Source of the DNA: Microbispora rosea
Lineage (GTDB): Bacteria; Actinomycetota; Actinomycetes; Streptosporangiales; Streptosporangiaceae
Direction of reading: 5' to 3'
Assembly: GCF_900156315.1 (NCBI RefSeq)
Contig: NZ_FTNI01000003.1
Location: 62,001 to 126,000 of the forward strand
Length of the DNA stretch: 64,000 nucleotides
Made by a program: the position numbers and the translations under genes. This document shows, in pieces, positions 7,386-15,798 of this stretch (positions are counted from its first letter, which is position 1; each line of letters begins with the position of its first letter). The notes beneath the pieces are model-generated. The model did no database searches and was not told the DNA's origin. It saw only the letters and a list, made by a program, of their open reading frames with translations.

Positions 7386-8311
7386 GCACGCTGAGCACGC
7401 CGTCCCCGGCGCCGGCCGCGACGCTGACGGCCGGCTACGAGCGGTGCCGCAGGCTGCACGCAAGCTACGGCCGCTCGTACTACCTGGCCACCCGCCTGCT
7501 GCCCGCCTGGAAACGGCCGCACGTCCACGCGCTGTACGGCTTCGCCCGCTACGCCGACGAGATCGTCGACTCACTCGCGCTGACCGGCGACAGGGCCGCG
7601 GCGCTGGAACGCCTGTCCTCCCGGCTTGCCGCCGCGCTGGACGGCGACCGCGTCCACGATCCCGTGCTCCCCGCGTTCACGCACACGGTGCGGGCGTTCG
7701 GGATCGACCAGGCCGACGTGCGGGCGTTCCTCACGTCCATGCGCGCCGACCTCACCGTGGACCGGTACGCGACCTACGACGACCTGCTGGGCTACATGGA
7801 GGGGTCGGCCGCGGTCATCGGGACGATGATGCTGCCGGTGCTGGAGGCCCTGCCGGGCGAGGAGGCGCGGGCCCGCGAGCCCGCCCGCCAGCTCGGGCTG
7901 GCCTTCCAGCTCACGAACTTCATCCGCGACGTCCGCGAGGACCTGGCGCGGGGCCGCATCTACCTGCCGCTGTCGGACCTCGACAAGTTCGGCGTGACCG
8001 AGGCCGACCTGGCCGCGCCGTACGCCACTTCGGCGGTGCGGGAGCTGGTGGCCTACGAGTGCGACCGCGCCCGCGACCACTACCGGCGGGCCCGCGAGGG
8101 GATCGAGCTGCTCGCGCCGTCGTCGCGGCCGTGCATCAGGGCCGCGTACGAGCTGTACGGCGGCATCCTGGACGAGGTCGAGGCGGCCGGGCACGACGTG
8201 CTGGCGAGGCGGGCCAGGGTCGCCCGGCGGCGCAGGATCACGATCTTCGCCCGGCACCTGCTCGTCGCGCGGGCCGCCGCGCAGGCCGAGCGCCGCGGGG
8301 AGGTGGCCTGA
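7382..8311 (+). CDS. crtB: Phytoene synthase
   Basis: A 309-residue squalene/phytoene synthase family enzyme that condenses two geranylgeranyl diphosphates head-to-head into phytoene, the first committed carotenoid. Diagnostic features are RSYYLATRLLP, the first Asp-rich motif ARYADEIVD (about 55-63) and the second, NFIRDVREDLARGRIYLP (about 181-198). The ATG overlaps the crtI stop by four bases. Length is normal for the family. The next gene, plsX-like, starts one base after its stop. Confidence 0.93.
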   Translation: MSTLSTPSPAPAATLTAGYERCRRLHASYGRSYYLATRLLPAWKRPHVHALYGFARYADEIVDSLALTGDRAAALERLSSRLAAALDGDRVHDPVLPAFTHTVRAFGIDQADVRAFLTSMRADLTVDRYATYDDLLGYMEGSAAVIGTMMLPVLEALPGEEARAREPARQLGLAFQLTNFIRDVREDLARGRIYLPLSDLDKFGVTEADLAAPYATSAVRELVAYECDRARDHYRRAREGIELLAPSSRPCIRAAYELYGGILDEVEAAGHDVLARRARVARRRRITIFARHLLVARAAAQAERRGEVA

Positions 8312-8312
8312 C

Positions 8313-9377
8313 GTGGATCCCGGACAGGACGCCGCCGATCTCCACCCCGCGGCGGGCGCCGGTCCGGTCCCGGGGCCGAGGATTCCCGCCCGCGAACCGG
8401 ACGTGACGTCGCGGCCGGTCGTGGTGGACGCCATGGGCGGGGACCACGGGCCCGCCGAGATCGTGCGGGGGGCGGTCGCGGCGCGGCGGGAGCACGGCGT
8501 GCCGGTCGTCCTCGTCGGTCGGACCGGGGTCGTGCAGGAGGAACTGGCCCGGTGCGGGGCGGCGGGTGAGATCGACATCGAGCACGCCGCCGACGTCGTC
8601 CCGATGACCGAGCGGGGCGCGGGCGCGGTGCGCATGGTCTGCTCCAGCCTGGCCGTCGGCTTCGATCTCGTGCGGGACGGAGCGGCTGCGGCCTTCGTGT
8701 CGGCGGGCTCGACGGGAGCCGTGGTCACCTGTGCGGTCGACCGGCTCGGCACCGCGCCCGCCGTGCTGCGCCCCGCGCTGGCCGTGGCGCTGCCGACGAC
8801 GGCGGGCGGCGCCACGGTGCTGGTCGACGCCGGCGCGACCGTGGACCCGACGCCCGAGATGATCGCCCAGTTCGCGCTGCTCGGGGCGTCGTACGCGCAG
8901 CTCGTGCTGGGCGTGGCCGACCCCCGCGTCGGGCTGCTGTCGATCGGCGCGGAGCCCGGCAAGGGCAACCGGCTGACCCGCCGGGCCGAGACCCTGCTGC
9001 GGGGCATGCCGCTGCGTTTCCACGGCAACGTCGAGGGCGGCGACGTGCTCACCGGGGCCGTCGACGTGGTCGTCACCGACGGCTTCACCGGCAACATCGT
9101 GCTGAAGAACGTGGAGGGGACCGTGCGCGCCACGGTCGCCCTCGCGGCGGCGGAGGGCGTGGCCGGGTCCGCCGAGCTCGGCCTGGTGGCGCGGCGCTAT
9201 GCCCCCGAGACGCACGGCGGCGCGGCCCTGCTCGGGCTCACCCGCACCGTCGTCGTGGCGCACGGCTCCTCCCGGGCCGCGACCATCGCCAGGGCCTGCG
9301 TGGTGGCGCGCGACCTGGCCGAGGGCGAGGTCGTGGCCCGCCTCGGCGACCGGCTCGCCATCCGCCCCGGGCGGTGA
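8313..9377 (+). CDS. plsX: PlsX-like phosphate acyltransferase
   Basis: A 354-residue homologue of PlsX, which converts acyl-ACP and phosphate to acyl-phosphate. It has the signature VVVDAMGGDHGP (about 36-47), STGAVV, GFTGNIVLKNVEG and the terminal TVVVAHGSS. About 30 extra residues precede the fold. The GTG at 8313 fits a GGGGAGG site, but a GTG at 8403 is possible. The usual chromosomal plsX is with rpmF/fabH; here it is the fourth gene of the crt operon, with a PlsY homologue 0.8 kb further on. That suggests an acyl-phosphate supply dedicated to acylating the carotenoid or its sugar. This role is inferred. Confidence 0.82.
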   Translation: MDPGQDAADLHPAAGAGPVPGPRIPAREPDVTSRPVVVDAMGGDHGPAEIVRGAVAARREHGVPVVLVGRTGVVQEELARCGAAGEIDIEHAADVVPMTERGAGAVRMVCSSLAVGFDLVRDGAAAAFVSAGSTGAVVTCAVDRLGTAPAVLRPALAVALPTTAGGATVLVDAGATVDPTPEMIAQFALLGASYAQLVLGVADPRVGLLSIGAEPGKGNRLTRRAETLLRGMPLRFHGNVEGGDVLTGAVDVVVTDGFTGNIVLKNVEGTVRATVALAAAEGVAGSAELGLVARRYAPETHGGAALLGLTRTVVVAHGSSRAATIARACVVARDLAEGEVVARLGDRLAIRPGR

Positions 9378-9490
9378 CCTCCCGCACGGCCGGGCCCGGC
9401 TCCGGCACACGGTCCGGCACACGGTCCGCCTCACGTGCTGCCTCACGGTCCGTCTCGCGGGGACGTCCTGGCGCCCCGCCGGACCGCCGC

Positions 9491-10243
9491 TCAGGGATCG
9501 GCCAGGGGGTCGGCCAGGAGATCGGCCAGGGGGTCGGCGCCGTCCCAGGTGCCTGCGCTCGCACAGGGGATGAACCGCGCGAACAGCTCCTCGGAGTACC
9601 AGTCGTGGGCGCGAACCCGTTCGACGACCTCGCGGTGCGCCCGCCCGGCGTAGGCGAACGCGCGTACGGCGGCGGCGTCGCGCCACAGGGAGAAGGTGGC
9701 CTGCCTGGCCACCGGCCACTCCCCCAGCCCGACGGAGGCGAGGCAGCCCTCCTGGGCCCGCAGCGACCGGTCGACGGCGGGTGTGGACCGGTAGAACGCC
9801 GCCAGCCGCGACGGCCGGATCGACGCCCGGGTCAGCACCGCCACCGGACCCCTGTGCGGCTCGCCGTCAGGACCTGCGGTCACGGGGGCGAACGGCTCGA
9901 CGCCGTTCCAGCGTCCGCGCGAGGCGGTCGGCGCGAGCCGTACGTGCCAGGTCTCGGTCGCCTCGCGCCGCCACCGTGCCGGAATCGGCGAGCGCGACAG
10001 GAACTCCTCGAGCGCCCGCTCGTCCCGCCAGACGGCGAGCAGCGCCCAGCGGCGCAGGTCGGCGCCGAGGGTCGTCGACGGCCCCCGGCCCGTGCCGAGC
10101 AGCCGCCAGAACAGCAGCCCCCCGGTGCGGCGCAGCACCGGGCGGTCGAAGGCCATGTGACGCATCGCCCCCCGGCCGGCGTATCTCTGGAGGTGGAACG
10201 TGACGACGCTCCCGCCGCTCGTCCCCATGCTGGTGGCGCTCAT
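9491..10243 (-). CDS. CrtA-like carotenoid oxygenase (spheroidene monooxygenase family)
   Basis: A 250-residue protein with the CrtA pattern: N-terminal VVTFHLQRYAGRG, central LAVWRDERALEEFL and WHVRLAP, then the C-terminal FARFIPCASAGTWDGADPL that is diagnostic of spheroidene monooxygenases. These haem enzymes put a keto group at C2 of acyclic carotenoids. The tail LADLLADPLADP comes from 15-bp DNA repeats. The ATG at 10243 follows AGAAGG and overlaps the 5' end of the divergent plsY-like gene by 44 bp; an internal ATG at 10228 is possible. The convergent 113-bp gap to plsX holds two copies of GGCACACGGTCC and no gene. Confidence 0.75.
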   Translation of the reverse strand: MSATSMGTSGGSVVTFHLQRYAGRGAMRHMAFDRPVLRRTGGLLFWRLLGTGRGPSTTLGADLRRWALLAVWRDERALEEFLSRSPIPARWRREATETWHVRLAPTASRGRWNGVEPFAPVTAGPDGEPHRGPVAVLTRASIRPSRLAAFYRSTPAVDRSLRAQEGCLASVGLGEWPVARQATFSLWRDAAAVRAFAYAGRAHREVVERVRAHDWYSEELFARFIPCASAGTWDGADPLADLLADPLADP

Positions 10244-10814
10244 CGGCGGCTACCTTCTCGGCTCGGTTCCGGTGGCGGTGCTGGTCGCGGGGCGGCGGGG
10301 CGTCGATCCCCGAGAGGTGGGCGACCGCAACCCCGGCTTCTGGAACGTGCGCGAACGGCTCGGCGGCCGGGTGGCCGTGCCGGTCTTCGCCGGGGACATG
10401 GCCAAGGGCGTGCTCGCCGGGCTGCTCGGGCTGCTCGCCGGGGGCGCGCACATGACCGGGCCGGGGGTGGTCGCCGGCCCGAGCGCGCCGGCCGCGTACC
10501 TGGCGGTGGCGGCCGCGATGATCGGGCACGCCTGGCCGGTCTTCGCCGGGTTCCGCGGCGGGCGGTCGGTGCTGACCTTCGCCGGCGGCATCGCGGTGAT
10601 CTGCCCGCCCGCGTTCGTGCTCGCGCTCGCCGTCCTGGCGGTGACGTTCCTGCTCACGCGGTCGTTCGCGATCGGGGCCAGGGCCGGGGTCTTCGCGATC
10701 CCGCTGCTGCAACTGCCGTTCGCGCCGATCGGCCACGTCGCCGCGACCGGCGCGCTGATGTGCCTCATCGGGCTGCGTTTCGGTCAGGCGGCCCTGGCCG
10801 CGCGCCGCACGTGA
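10200..10814 (+). CDS. Divergent PlsY-like membrane acyltransferase
   Basis: A 204-residue, multi-helix membrane protein of the glycerol-3-phosphate acyltransferase PlsY family (acyl-phosphate as donor). It keeps GYLLGSVP near the N-terminus, the GHAWPVFAGFRGG segment and the general helix pattern. The loops that bind substrate differ: the usual S/GxGNxGATN is DRNPGFWNV, and the GGKGVAT loop is GGRSVLT. The acceptor may therefore not be glycerol-3-phosphate. The GTG at 10200 is preceded by GGAGG at good distance. It overlaps the 5' end of the CrtA-like gene and, convergently, the 3' end of the glycosyltransferase. A partner role with the PlsX-like enzyme in carotenoid acylation is my inference. 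Confidence 0.75.
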   Translation: MTTLPPLVPMLVALIGGYLLGSVPVAVLVAGRRGVDPREVGDRNPGFWNVRERLGGRVAVPVFAGDMAKGVLAGLLGLLAGGAHMTGPGVVAGPSAPAAYLAVAAAMIGHAWPVFAGFRGGRSVLTFAGGIAVICPPAFVLALAVLAVTFLLTRSFAIGARAGVFAIPLLQLPFAPIGHVAATGALMCLIGLRFGQAALAARRT

Positions 10815-12243
10815 CGGCGTCGGCGCAGCCCGGACGGCCCAGGCCGTAGGCGCGGCTCCGCCAGATCCTGACGGGCCGCAGCGTCGCCTGCGTCAGCCGT
10901 ACGGCCGTGGCCGGATCGAGCAGGAGCGACAGCATCACGCCCGCGCCCGGCCGGGTGTAGCTGCGCCGCAGCGCGGTGGCGAGCAGCACCCGTACGGCGA
11001 GCAGGGCCAGGTCGAGCCGGGTCGGCCGCCCGGCGGCCAGGCGGAGCGCAGGCAACGCGGCGGCGAGCCAGACGACGGCGAGATCGGCCGCCTGCCAGGC
11101 GGGGCGGGTGACGTCGCGCAGCGGCAGCGAACGCCCCCACTCCCGCCACACCTCGGCCGCCGACTCGTGCATGTCGACCTCCAGCAGGCCGCCCGCGTCG
11201 AGGAAGCCGACCCTCCAGCCGTCGGCGGCCAGGGCCCTGGCGAGGGCCACGTCGTCGGTCATGTGACCGCGCACGCGGGCGAAGCCGTCGGCCCGCCGCA
11301 TCGCCTCCCGCCGGAAGGCCAGGCACTGGCCGTTGGCCACCACCCGGTGGGGCGGCGGCGGGGCCGGAGGCCCGATGGGGCCGAACCGGTAGACCAGCGT
11401 GGCGAGGAACGACGCGTGCAACGCCTGCTCGGCGAGGCCGTCGCAGACGAACCGCGGGCCCGCGCTGACCAGGTCGTGGTGCCCGAGTGCGGCGGCGAGC
11501 GCGCCGAACAGGCCGGGCCGGGGCCGGGTGTCGGCGTCCAGGGTGACCACGATCTCGCCGCGCGCCTCCCGCAGCCCCTGGTGCAGCGCCCACTGCTTGC
11601 CCACCCAGCCCTCCGGCAGCGGGCGTCCCCGCACCACCGTCGCCCCGCATCCGGCGGCGAGCCGCGCGGTGCCGTCCGAGGACTCGTCGTCCACCACGAT
11701 CACCTCGGTGACGGCGGGATCGGCCAGCACCGCCCGCAGGCAGGGACCGAGCCGCCGCTCCTCGTCCCTGGCCGGAATGACCACAGAGATTTCCGGACTT
11801 CCCCCACCCTGTGTTCCGCCCCGGCCGATCCACGCCGCCGGGCCGCTGCTTTCGGGGGACCCGCCGACTCCGGGGGACTCACCGCCTCCGGCCCGGCCGC
11901 GGCCTTCGGGGGACGCGCCGGCGACGCCGTCCGGGGCCGCGCCACCACCGCCCCCCGTCGCCCCGTCACCGGTGCCGGGGGGCCTTTCCGGCGCGGGCGC
12001 GGTGAGCGGCGGCAGGCGCCGGCGACCGCGGGCGAGCCGCGCCAGCACGACGACGGCGGCGACGGCCTGGGCCGCGGCGAGCATCCGGGCGGCGGCCCCG
12101 CCCCGTGGCCGCCGCCCGGCCCTCCTGACCGCCGGCGCCGTCGTGGTCCTCCGCGCCGTCGTAGTCCCCCGGGCCGTCGTGGTCCCCTTGGCCGTCGTGG
12201 TCCTCCCGGCCGGGTCGGTCCCCCTGGCCGGCGTGGTCGCCAT
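10765..12243 (-). CDS. Family 2 glycosyltransferase (carotenoid glycosyltransferase by context)
   Basis: A 492-residue GT2 enzyme. The GT-A core starts at about residue 155 with ISVVIPARDEERRLGPCL, followed by EVIVVDDESSDGTA, GWVGKQWALHQG and VTLDADTRP (the DxD-type metal site). A later HMTDDVALARAL segment and C-terminal hydrophobic helices make it membrane-associated. The first 150 residues are low complexity: a Thr-rich TTTARG repeat (18-bp DNA units) and a Gly/Pro-rich stretch. GT2 enzymes such as CruG and CrtQ glycosylate acyclic carotenoids. Its ATG overlaps the stop of the upstream CrtI-family gene, so it is translated with it. The 3' end overlaps plsY-like by 50 bp. Confidence 0.85.
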   Translation of the reverse strand: MATTPARGTDPAGRTTTAKGTTTARGTTTARRTTTAPAVRRAGRRPRGGAAARMLAAAQAVAAVVVLARLARGRRRLPPLTAPAPERPPGTGDGATGGGGGAAPDGVAGASPEGRGRAGGGESPGVGGSPESSGPAAWIGRGGTQGGGSPEISVVIPARDEERRLGPCLRAVLADPAVTEVIVVDDESSDGTARLAAGCGATVVRGRPLPEGWVGKQWALHQGLREARGEIVVTLDADTRPRPGLFGALAAALGHHDLVSAGPRFVCDGLAEQALHASFLATLVYRFGPIGPPAPPPPHRVVANGQCLAFRREAMRRADGFARVRGHMTDDVALARALAADGWRVGFLDAGGLLEVDMHESAAEVWREWGRSLPLRDVTRPAWQAADLAVVWLAAALPALRLAAGRPTRLDLALLAVRVLLATALRRSYTRPGAGVMLSLLLDPATAVRLTQATLRPVRIWRSRAYGLGRPGCADAVTCGARPGPPDRNAAR

Positions 12244-12244
12244 C
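12137..12244. repeat. 18-bp tandem repeat encoding the glycosyltransferase N-terminus
   Basis: Six consecutive 18-bp units of the type GCCGTCGTGGTCCTCCGC (+ strand) run into the start codon and encode the (A/K/R)-G-T-T-T repeats of the protein. The two units nearest the start are the most diverged. Confidence 0.85.
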
Positions 12245-13835
12245 ACCGTCTCGCCCTCCCCGGGCGCGGCGCGGAACGGGGGAAGTCCCTGCGCACCAGC
12301 GCCGCCACGATCCGCCCGCCCATGGCCACCAGTGGCAGCCCGCCTCCCGGATGCGCGGACCCGCCGACGAGGTACAGCCCGCGCCGCGGCCCCCGGTTGC
12401 CGGGACGGCGGAACGGGGCGAGCGGGCCGCCGTACGCACCACCGTAAATCGCCCCGCCCCACGCGCCGTACCGGTCGCGCAGGTCGGCCGGGGTCAGCAG
12501 GTCGAGGAAGCGCAGCCGTCCCGACAGGTCGTGCCCCCGGCTCGCCAGCCGGTCGAGGACCAGCTCCGCGTACGCCTCGGGCGGCGTCGGCCAGCGCGCG
12601 GGGTCGCCGGCCGGGACGTTCACCAGCATGCTCCAGCTCTCCGCGCCGGCGGGAGCCTGGGTGTCGTCGGCCACCGCGGGGCAGCCGATGTAGACCGTGG
12701 GGTCCTCCGGCGGACGCCGCCGGTCGAAGATGTCGCCGAACTCGCGCCGGTAGTCGCCGGAGAACACGACCGAGTGATGCGGCAGGCCCTCGGTCCGCCC
12801 CTCCACGGCGGCGAGCATCAGGAAGGCGGACGACGACAGGCCCAGCCGCGCGATCCGCCGCAGCCGGGCGCGGTCGGGCAGGAGCCGTCCGTACAGGGCG
12901 GCCGCGTCGGCGTTGACGACCACGATGTCGGCCCCGACCACCTCACCGAGGGCCGTGCGGACACCGCGGACCCGCTCCCCGTCGGCGAGGATCTCGGTGA
13001 TCTCGGTCTCCAGGCGGATCTCGACGCCCGCCTTGTCGAGCGACGCGGCCAGCGCGTCGGCGAGGCGGGGCAGCCCGCCCCGCACGTACCACCCGCCGTC
13101 GCCGTGCTCGATGGCGGGGACGCAGCCCAGGGCGGCGGGCGCCCGGTAGGGGTTCGACCCGGCGTAGGTGGCGTACCGGCCGACGTACTGGCGCAGGCGG
13201 GCGTCCCGGAAGAAGCGGCTCGCCAGACCGTGCAGGGTGCGGGCCGGCGCGACCGTGAGCAGGTCGCCCGGCCGGGGGCGTGGGAGATCGCCGCCCGGTT
13301 CCCCGCCCCCCGGTCGGCTCGCAGATCCGCCCACCGGTCCGTCCGCGGATCGGCCCGGTTCCCCGCCCGCCGGTCCGCCGGGCCGCTGCCCCCTCGGCCG
13401 GAACGGCGGCTCGACGACGGGCCCGGACGGCGGGCCCGCGAAGAAGGTGCGCGTGGAGGCGTCCAGACAGCGCTCGGCCCAGCGGTGGAAGGCCCGCCAG
13501 CCGCGTCCCTCGCCCGGCGCGAGCCGGTCCACCGCCTCCGCCGTACGCTCCGGGTCGCGGTAGGTGGACAGCGTCGAGCCGTCCGCGAAGCGATACCGGC
13601 ACAGCTCGTCGAGTTCGAGCAGGTCGAGCGGCACGCCGAGGTCCAGGAAGAGGCCGGGCAGCGTGAGGAGCGAGGGTCCGATCGAGAACGTGAAGCCGTC
13701 CCGCCTGTGCTCGGCCAGCTTGCCGCCGAGCCGGGGCAGCCGCTCGTAGATCCGCACGTCGTGCCCGTCCCGCGCGAGCAGCAGGGCGGTCACCATGCCG
13801 CCGACGCCACCCCCGACCACGATCACCTCCGCCAT
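12243..13835 (-). CDS. CrtI/CrtD-family carotenoid desaturase
   Basis: A 530-residue FAD-dependent desaturase or oxidoreductase: EVIVVGGGVGGMVTALLLA at the N-terminus, IYERLPRLGGK, the FSIGPSLLTLPGLF segment, and the C-terminal YLVGGSAHPGGGLPLVAMGGR. That GG..HPGGGLP ending is typical of the CrtI superfamily. About residues 155-205 are a Gly/Pro/Arg-rich insertion between conserved blocks. Next to cruF the likely job is a late step, such as 3,4-desaturation of the 1-hydroxylated chain (CrtD-like). A classical phytoene desaturase role cannot be excluded because two paralogues are present. The start overlaps the cruF 3' end by 13 bp. Confidence 0.85.
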   Translation of the reverse strand: MAEVIVVGGGVGGMVTALLLARDGHDVRIYERLPRLGGKLAEHRRDGFTFSIGPSLLTLPGLFLDLGVPLDLLELDELCRYRFADGSTLSTYRDPERTAEAVDRLAPGEGRGWRAFHRWAERCLDASTRTFFAGPPSGPVVEPPFRPRGQRPGGPAGGEPGRSADGPVGGSASRPGGGEPGGDLPRPRPGDLLTVAPARTLHGLASRFFRDARLRQYVGRYATYAGSNPYRAPAALGCVPAIEHGDGGWYVRGGLPRLADALAASLDKAGVEIRLETEITEILADGERVRGVRTALGEVVGADIVVVNADAAALYGRLLPDRARLRRIARLGLSSSAFLMLAAVEGRTEGLPHHSVVFSGDYRREFGDIFDRRRPPEDPTVYIGCPAVADDTQAPAGAESWSMLVNVPAGDPARWPTPPEAYAELVLDRLASRGHDLSGRLRFLDLLTPADLRDRYGAWGGAIYGGAYGGPLAPFRRPGNRGPRRGLYLVGGSAHPGGGLPLVAMGGRIVAALVRRDFPRSAPRPGRARR

Positions 13836-14728
13836 GCGCGCCCCCAGGCGAGCAGGGCGAAGACGCCCATCGCGAGCCCTCCGGCGGAGGCCACGAGCGG
13901 ATCGGGTGGCCGGAAGACCGCGGCGAAGCCGACGGTCTCCATCAGCGCCATGACCGTGTAGAGCGCGACGAGCCCGGTCGTCCCCGCCGCCTCGACGCCG
14001 ATCACCGGCCGGTCGGCGGCGGGATGGCCCGTGACGCGGTCGATGATCGCCATGACCAGGAAGGAGACCAGCAGCCAGCCGGCGAAGTTGGTGAGCGGCA
14101 CGCCGCGGTAGGGTCCGGGCTCCGCCCAGACCCACAGCCCGAGCCTGAGCATCTGCGGGTCGAGGAACAGGTCCCACGCGGTGAGCGCCAGGGCCCCGAC
14201 GAGGATCGGCGTCAGCCGGCCGCGCGGCGCCACGCGGCGCGCGACGGCGTGGGCGGCCAGGCCCATGCCTCCCCACGCGAGGGCGACGATCAGAGGGACG
14301 CCGCCCGGCCGCGGCCACAGGACGTCGGTGTAGCGGTAGTCGCCGAAGGGCAGGCCCGTCCTGGTGCCGATCCACTCGGCGGCGTAACCGGCCGCCACCG
14401 CCGCCGCGAACGCGCCCGCCGCCCTGCGCGGGGTGTGCGCCACCGCCGCGAAGGCGAGTGCGCCCACCGCGAGCAGGACCACGACCGCGGCGGTGAGGCG
14501 AAGGTCCTGAGGCCGCAGCCCCGTCGCGATCTGGGCTGCCACCATCACCGCCAGCGCCGCCACACCGGCCGCGTTCAGCCACGCCCCCGCCGGGCGCGAC
14601 CCGCGCCGCTCCGGTGGCGTGCCGTCAGCCTCGCCCGCCCTCCGCGCCGCGCTCTTCCGCGTGGTCTGCCACATCTCCACGTACGGTGATTCGAGCGCGT
14701 CCCCCCGATCGGATGCGCTCCGGCCCAT
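13823..14728 (-). CDS. cruF: CruF-like carotenoid 1,2-hydratase (DUF422)
   Basis: A 301-residue protein with about seven hydrophobic helices and the CruF/bisanhydrobacterioruberin-hydratase signature: AAEWIGTRTGLPFGDYRYTD, then TAWDLFLDPQMLRLGLWVW and YRGVPLTNFAGWLLVSF. CruF adds water to the terminal double bond of lycopene or gamma-carotene ends, creating the 1-OH that later enzymes desaturate and glycosylate. It heads the leftward cruF-crtI-GT2 operon. Start choice is uncertain: neither the ATG at 14728 nor that at 14674 has a good ribosome site, so I give the longer form. Confidence 0.85.
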   Translation of the reverse strand: MGRSASDRGDALESPYVEMWQTTRKSAARRAGEADGTPPERRGSRPAGAWLNAAGVAALAVMVAAQIATGLRPQDLRLTAAVVVLLAVGALAFAAVAHTPRRAAGAFAAAVAAGYAAEWIGTRTGLPFGDYRYTDVLWPRPGGVPLIVALAWGGMGLAAHAVARRVAPRGRLTPILVGALALTAWDLFLDPQMLRLGLWVWAEPGPYRGVPLTNFAGWLLVSFLVMAIIDRVTGHPAADRPVIGVEAAGTTGLVALYTVMALMETVGFAAVFRPPDPLVASAGGLAMGVFALLAWGRAWRR

Positions 14729-14796
14729 GCGGGCGCGCCAGGCGGAGTTCGGCTACGCCGGCCGCCGGCACCGTCCCCGGCGCACCGGCCGGGTCG

Positions 14797-15774
14797 TCAC
14801 CAGCGGTGGTGGACCTGCGGGCGGATCAGGTCGTCGTAGACCTGGCGGACCGCGTCGTGGGTCTCGGCCGGCAGAGGCGGGAACTGCGCCGCCGCGGCGT
14901 TGGCCTCGGCCTGCCCGGCATTGCGGGCTCCGGGGATCACGACGCTGACCCCGGGCTGGTCGATGATCCAGCGCAGCGCGAACTGCGCCAACGTCATGCC
15001 CTCCGGCACGAGACCGCGCAGCCGCTCGACCGCCTGGAGGCCCACGCCGTACTCGACGCCGGAGAAGGTCTCGCCGACGTCGAACGCCTCACCCTGGCGG
15101 TTGAAGTTGCGGTGGTCGTCCTCGGTGAAGACCGTCTGCGGGCCGTACTTGCCCGACAGCAGGCCGCTCGCCAGCGGGACCCGGGCGATGATGCCGACAC
15201 CGGCCTTCTCCGCGGCGGGCAGGACCTCGTCCAGCGGCTTCAGCCGGAAGGCGTTGAGGATGATCTGCACGCTCGCCACGCCGGGACGCGCGATCGCGGT
15301 CAGCGCCTCGGCCACCGTCTCCACGCTCACGCCGTACGCCGCGACGCGGCCCTCGGCGACCAGCGTGTCGAGCGCGTCGAAGACCTCGTCGGTCTCGAAG
15401 ACGGCGCTCGGCGGGCAGTGGAGCTGCACCAGGTCGAGCGTGTCGACGCCCAGGTTGGCGCGGGAACGGTCGGTCCAGGCGCGGAAGTTGTCCAGTGTGT
15501 AGGCGTCGGGCGTCTGCTGCACCCTGCGGCCCATCTTGGTGGCCACGGTCAGGCCGGGCCGCTCCTTGATCAGCTTCCCGATGATCTTCTCGCTGCGGCC
15601 GTCGCCGTACACGTCCGCCGTGTCGATGAGGGTGGTCCCGGCGTCGACGGCGGCGTTGAGCGTGGCCAACGCGTCGGCCTCGCTCACCTCGCCCCAGTCG
15701 GCCCCGAGCTGCCACGCTCCCAGCCCCACGACGCCGACCTGCCTGCCCGTCCTGCCCAACACGCGCTGTTCCAT
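14797..15774 (-). CDS. Aldo/keto reductase
   Basis: A 325-residue (alpha/beta)8 NADPH-dependent oxidoreductase. It has LGRTGRQVGVVGLGAWQLG at the N-terminus, the catalytic DTADVYGDGRSEKIIGK segment (Asp, Tyr), the catalytic Lys in VATKMG, and a His in LVQLHCPP. The C-terminal ALRWIIDQPGVSVVIPGARN binds cofactor. Members reduce carbonyls; the substrate cannot be read from sequence. It lies 68 bp upstream of cruF in the opposite-end sense (its stop faces the cruF start region), on the same strand. A carotenoid role is possible but unsupported. Confidence 0.88.
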   Translation of the reverse strand: MEQRVLGRTGRQVGVVGLGAWQLGADWGEVSEADALATLNAAVDAGTTLIDTADVYGDGRSEKIIGKLIKERPGLTVATKMGRRVQQTPDAYTLDNFRAWTDRSRANLGVDTLDLVQLHCPPSAVFETDEVFDALDTLVAEGRVAAYGVSVETVAEALTAIARPGVASVQIILNAFRLKPLDEVLPAAEKAGVGIIARVPLASGLLSGKYGPQTVFTEDDHRNFNRQGEAFDVGETFSGVEYGVGLQAVERLRGLVPEGMTLAQFALRWIIDQPGVSVVIPGARNAGQAEANAAAAQFPPLPAETHDAVRQVYDDLIRPQVHHRW

Positions 15775-15798
15775 GAGGTCAGATCGTAGCGGGGCGGC

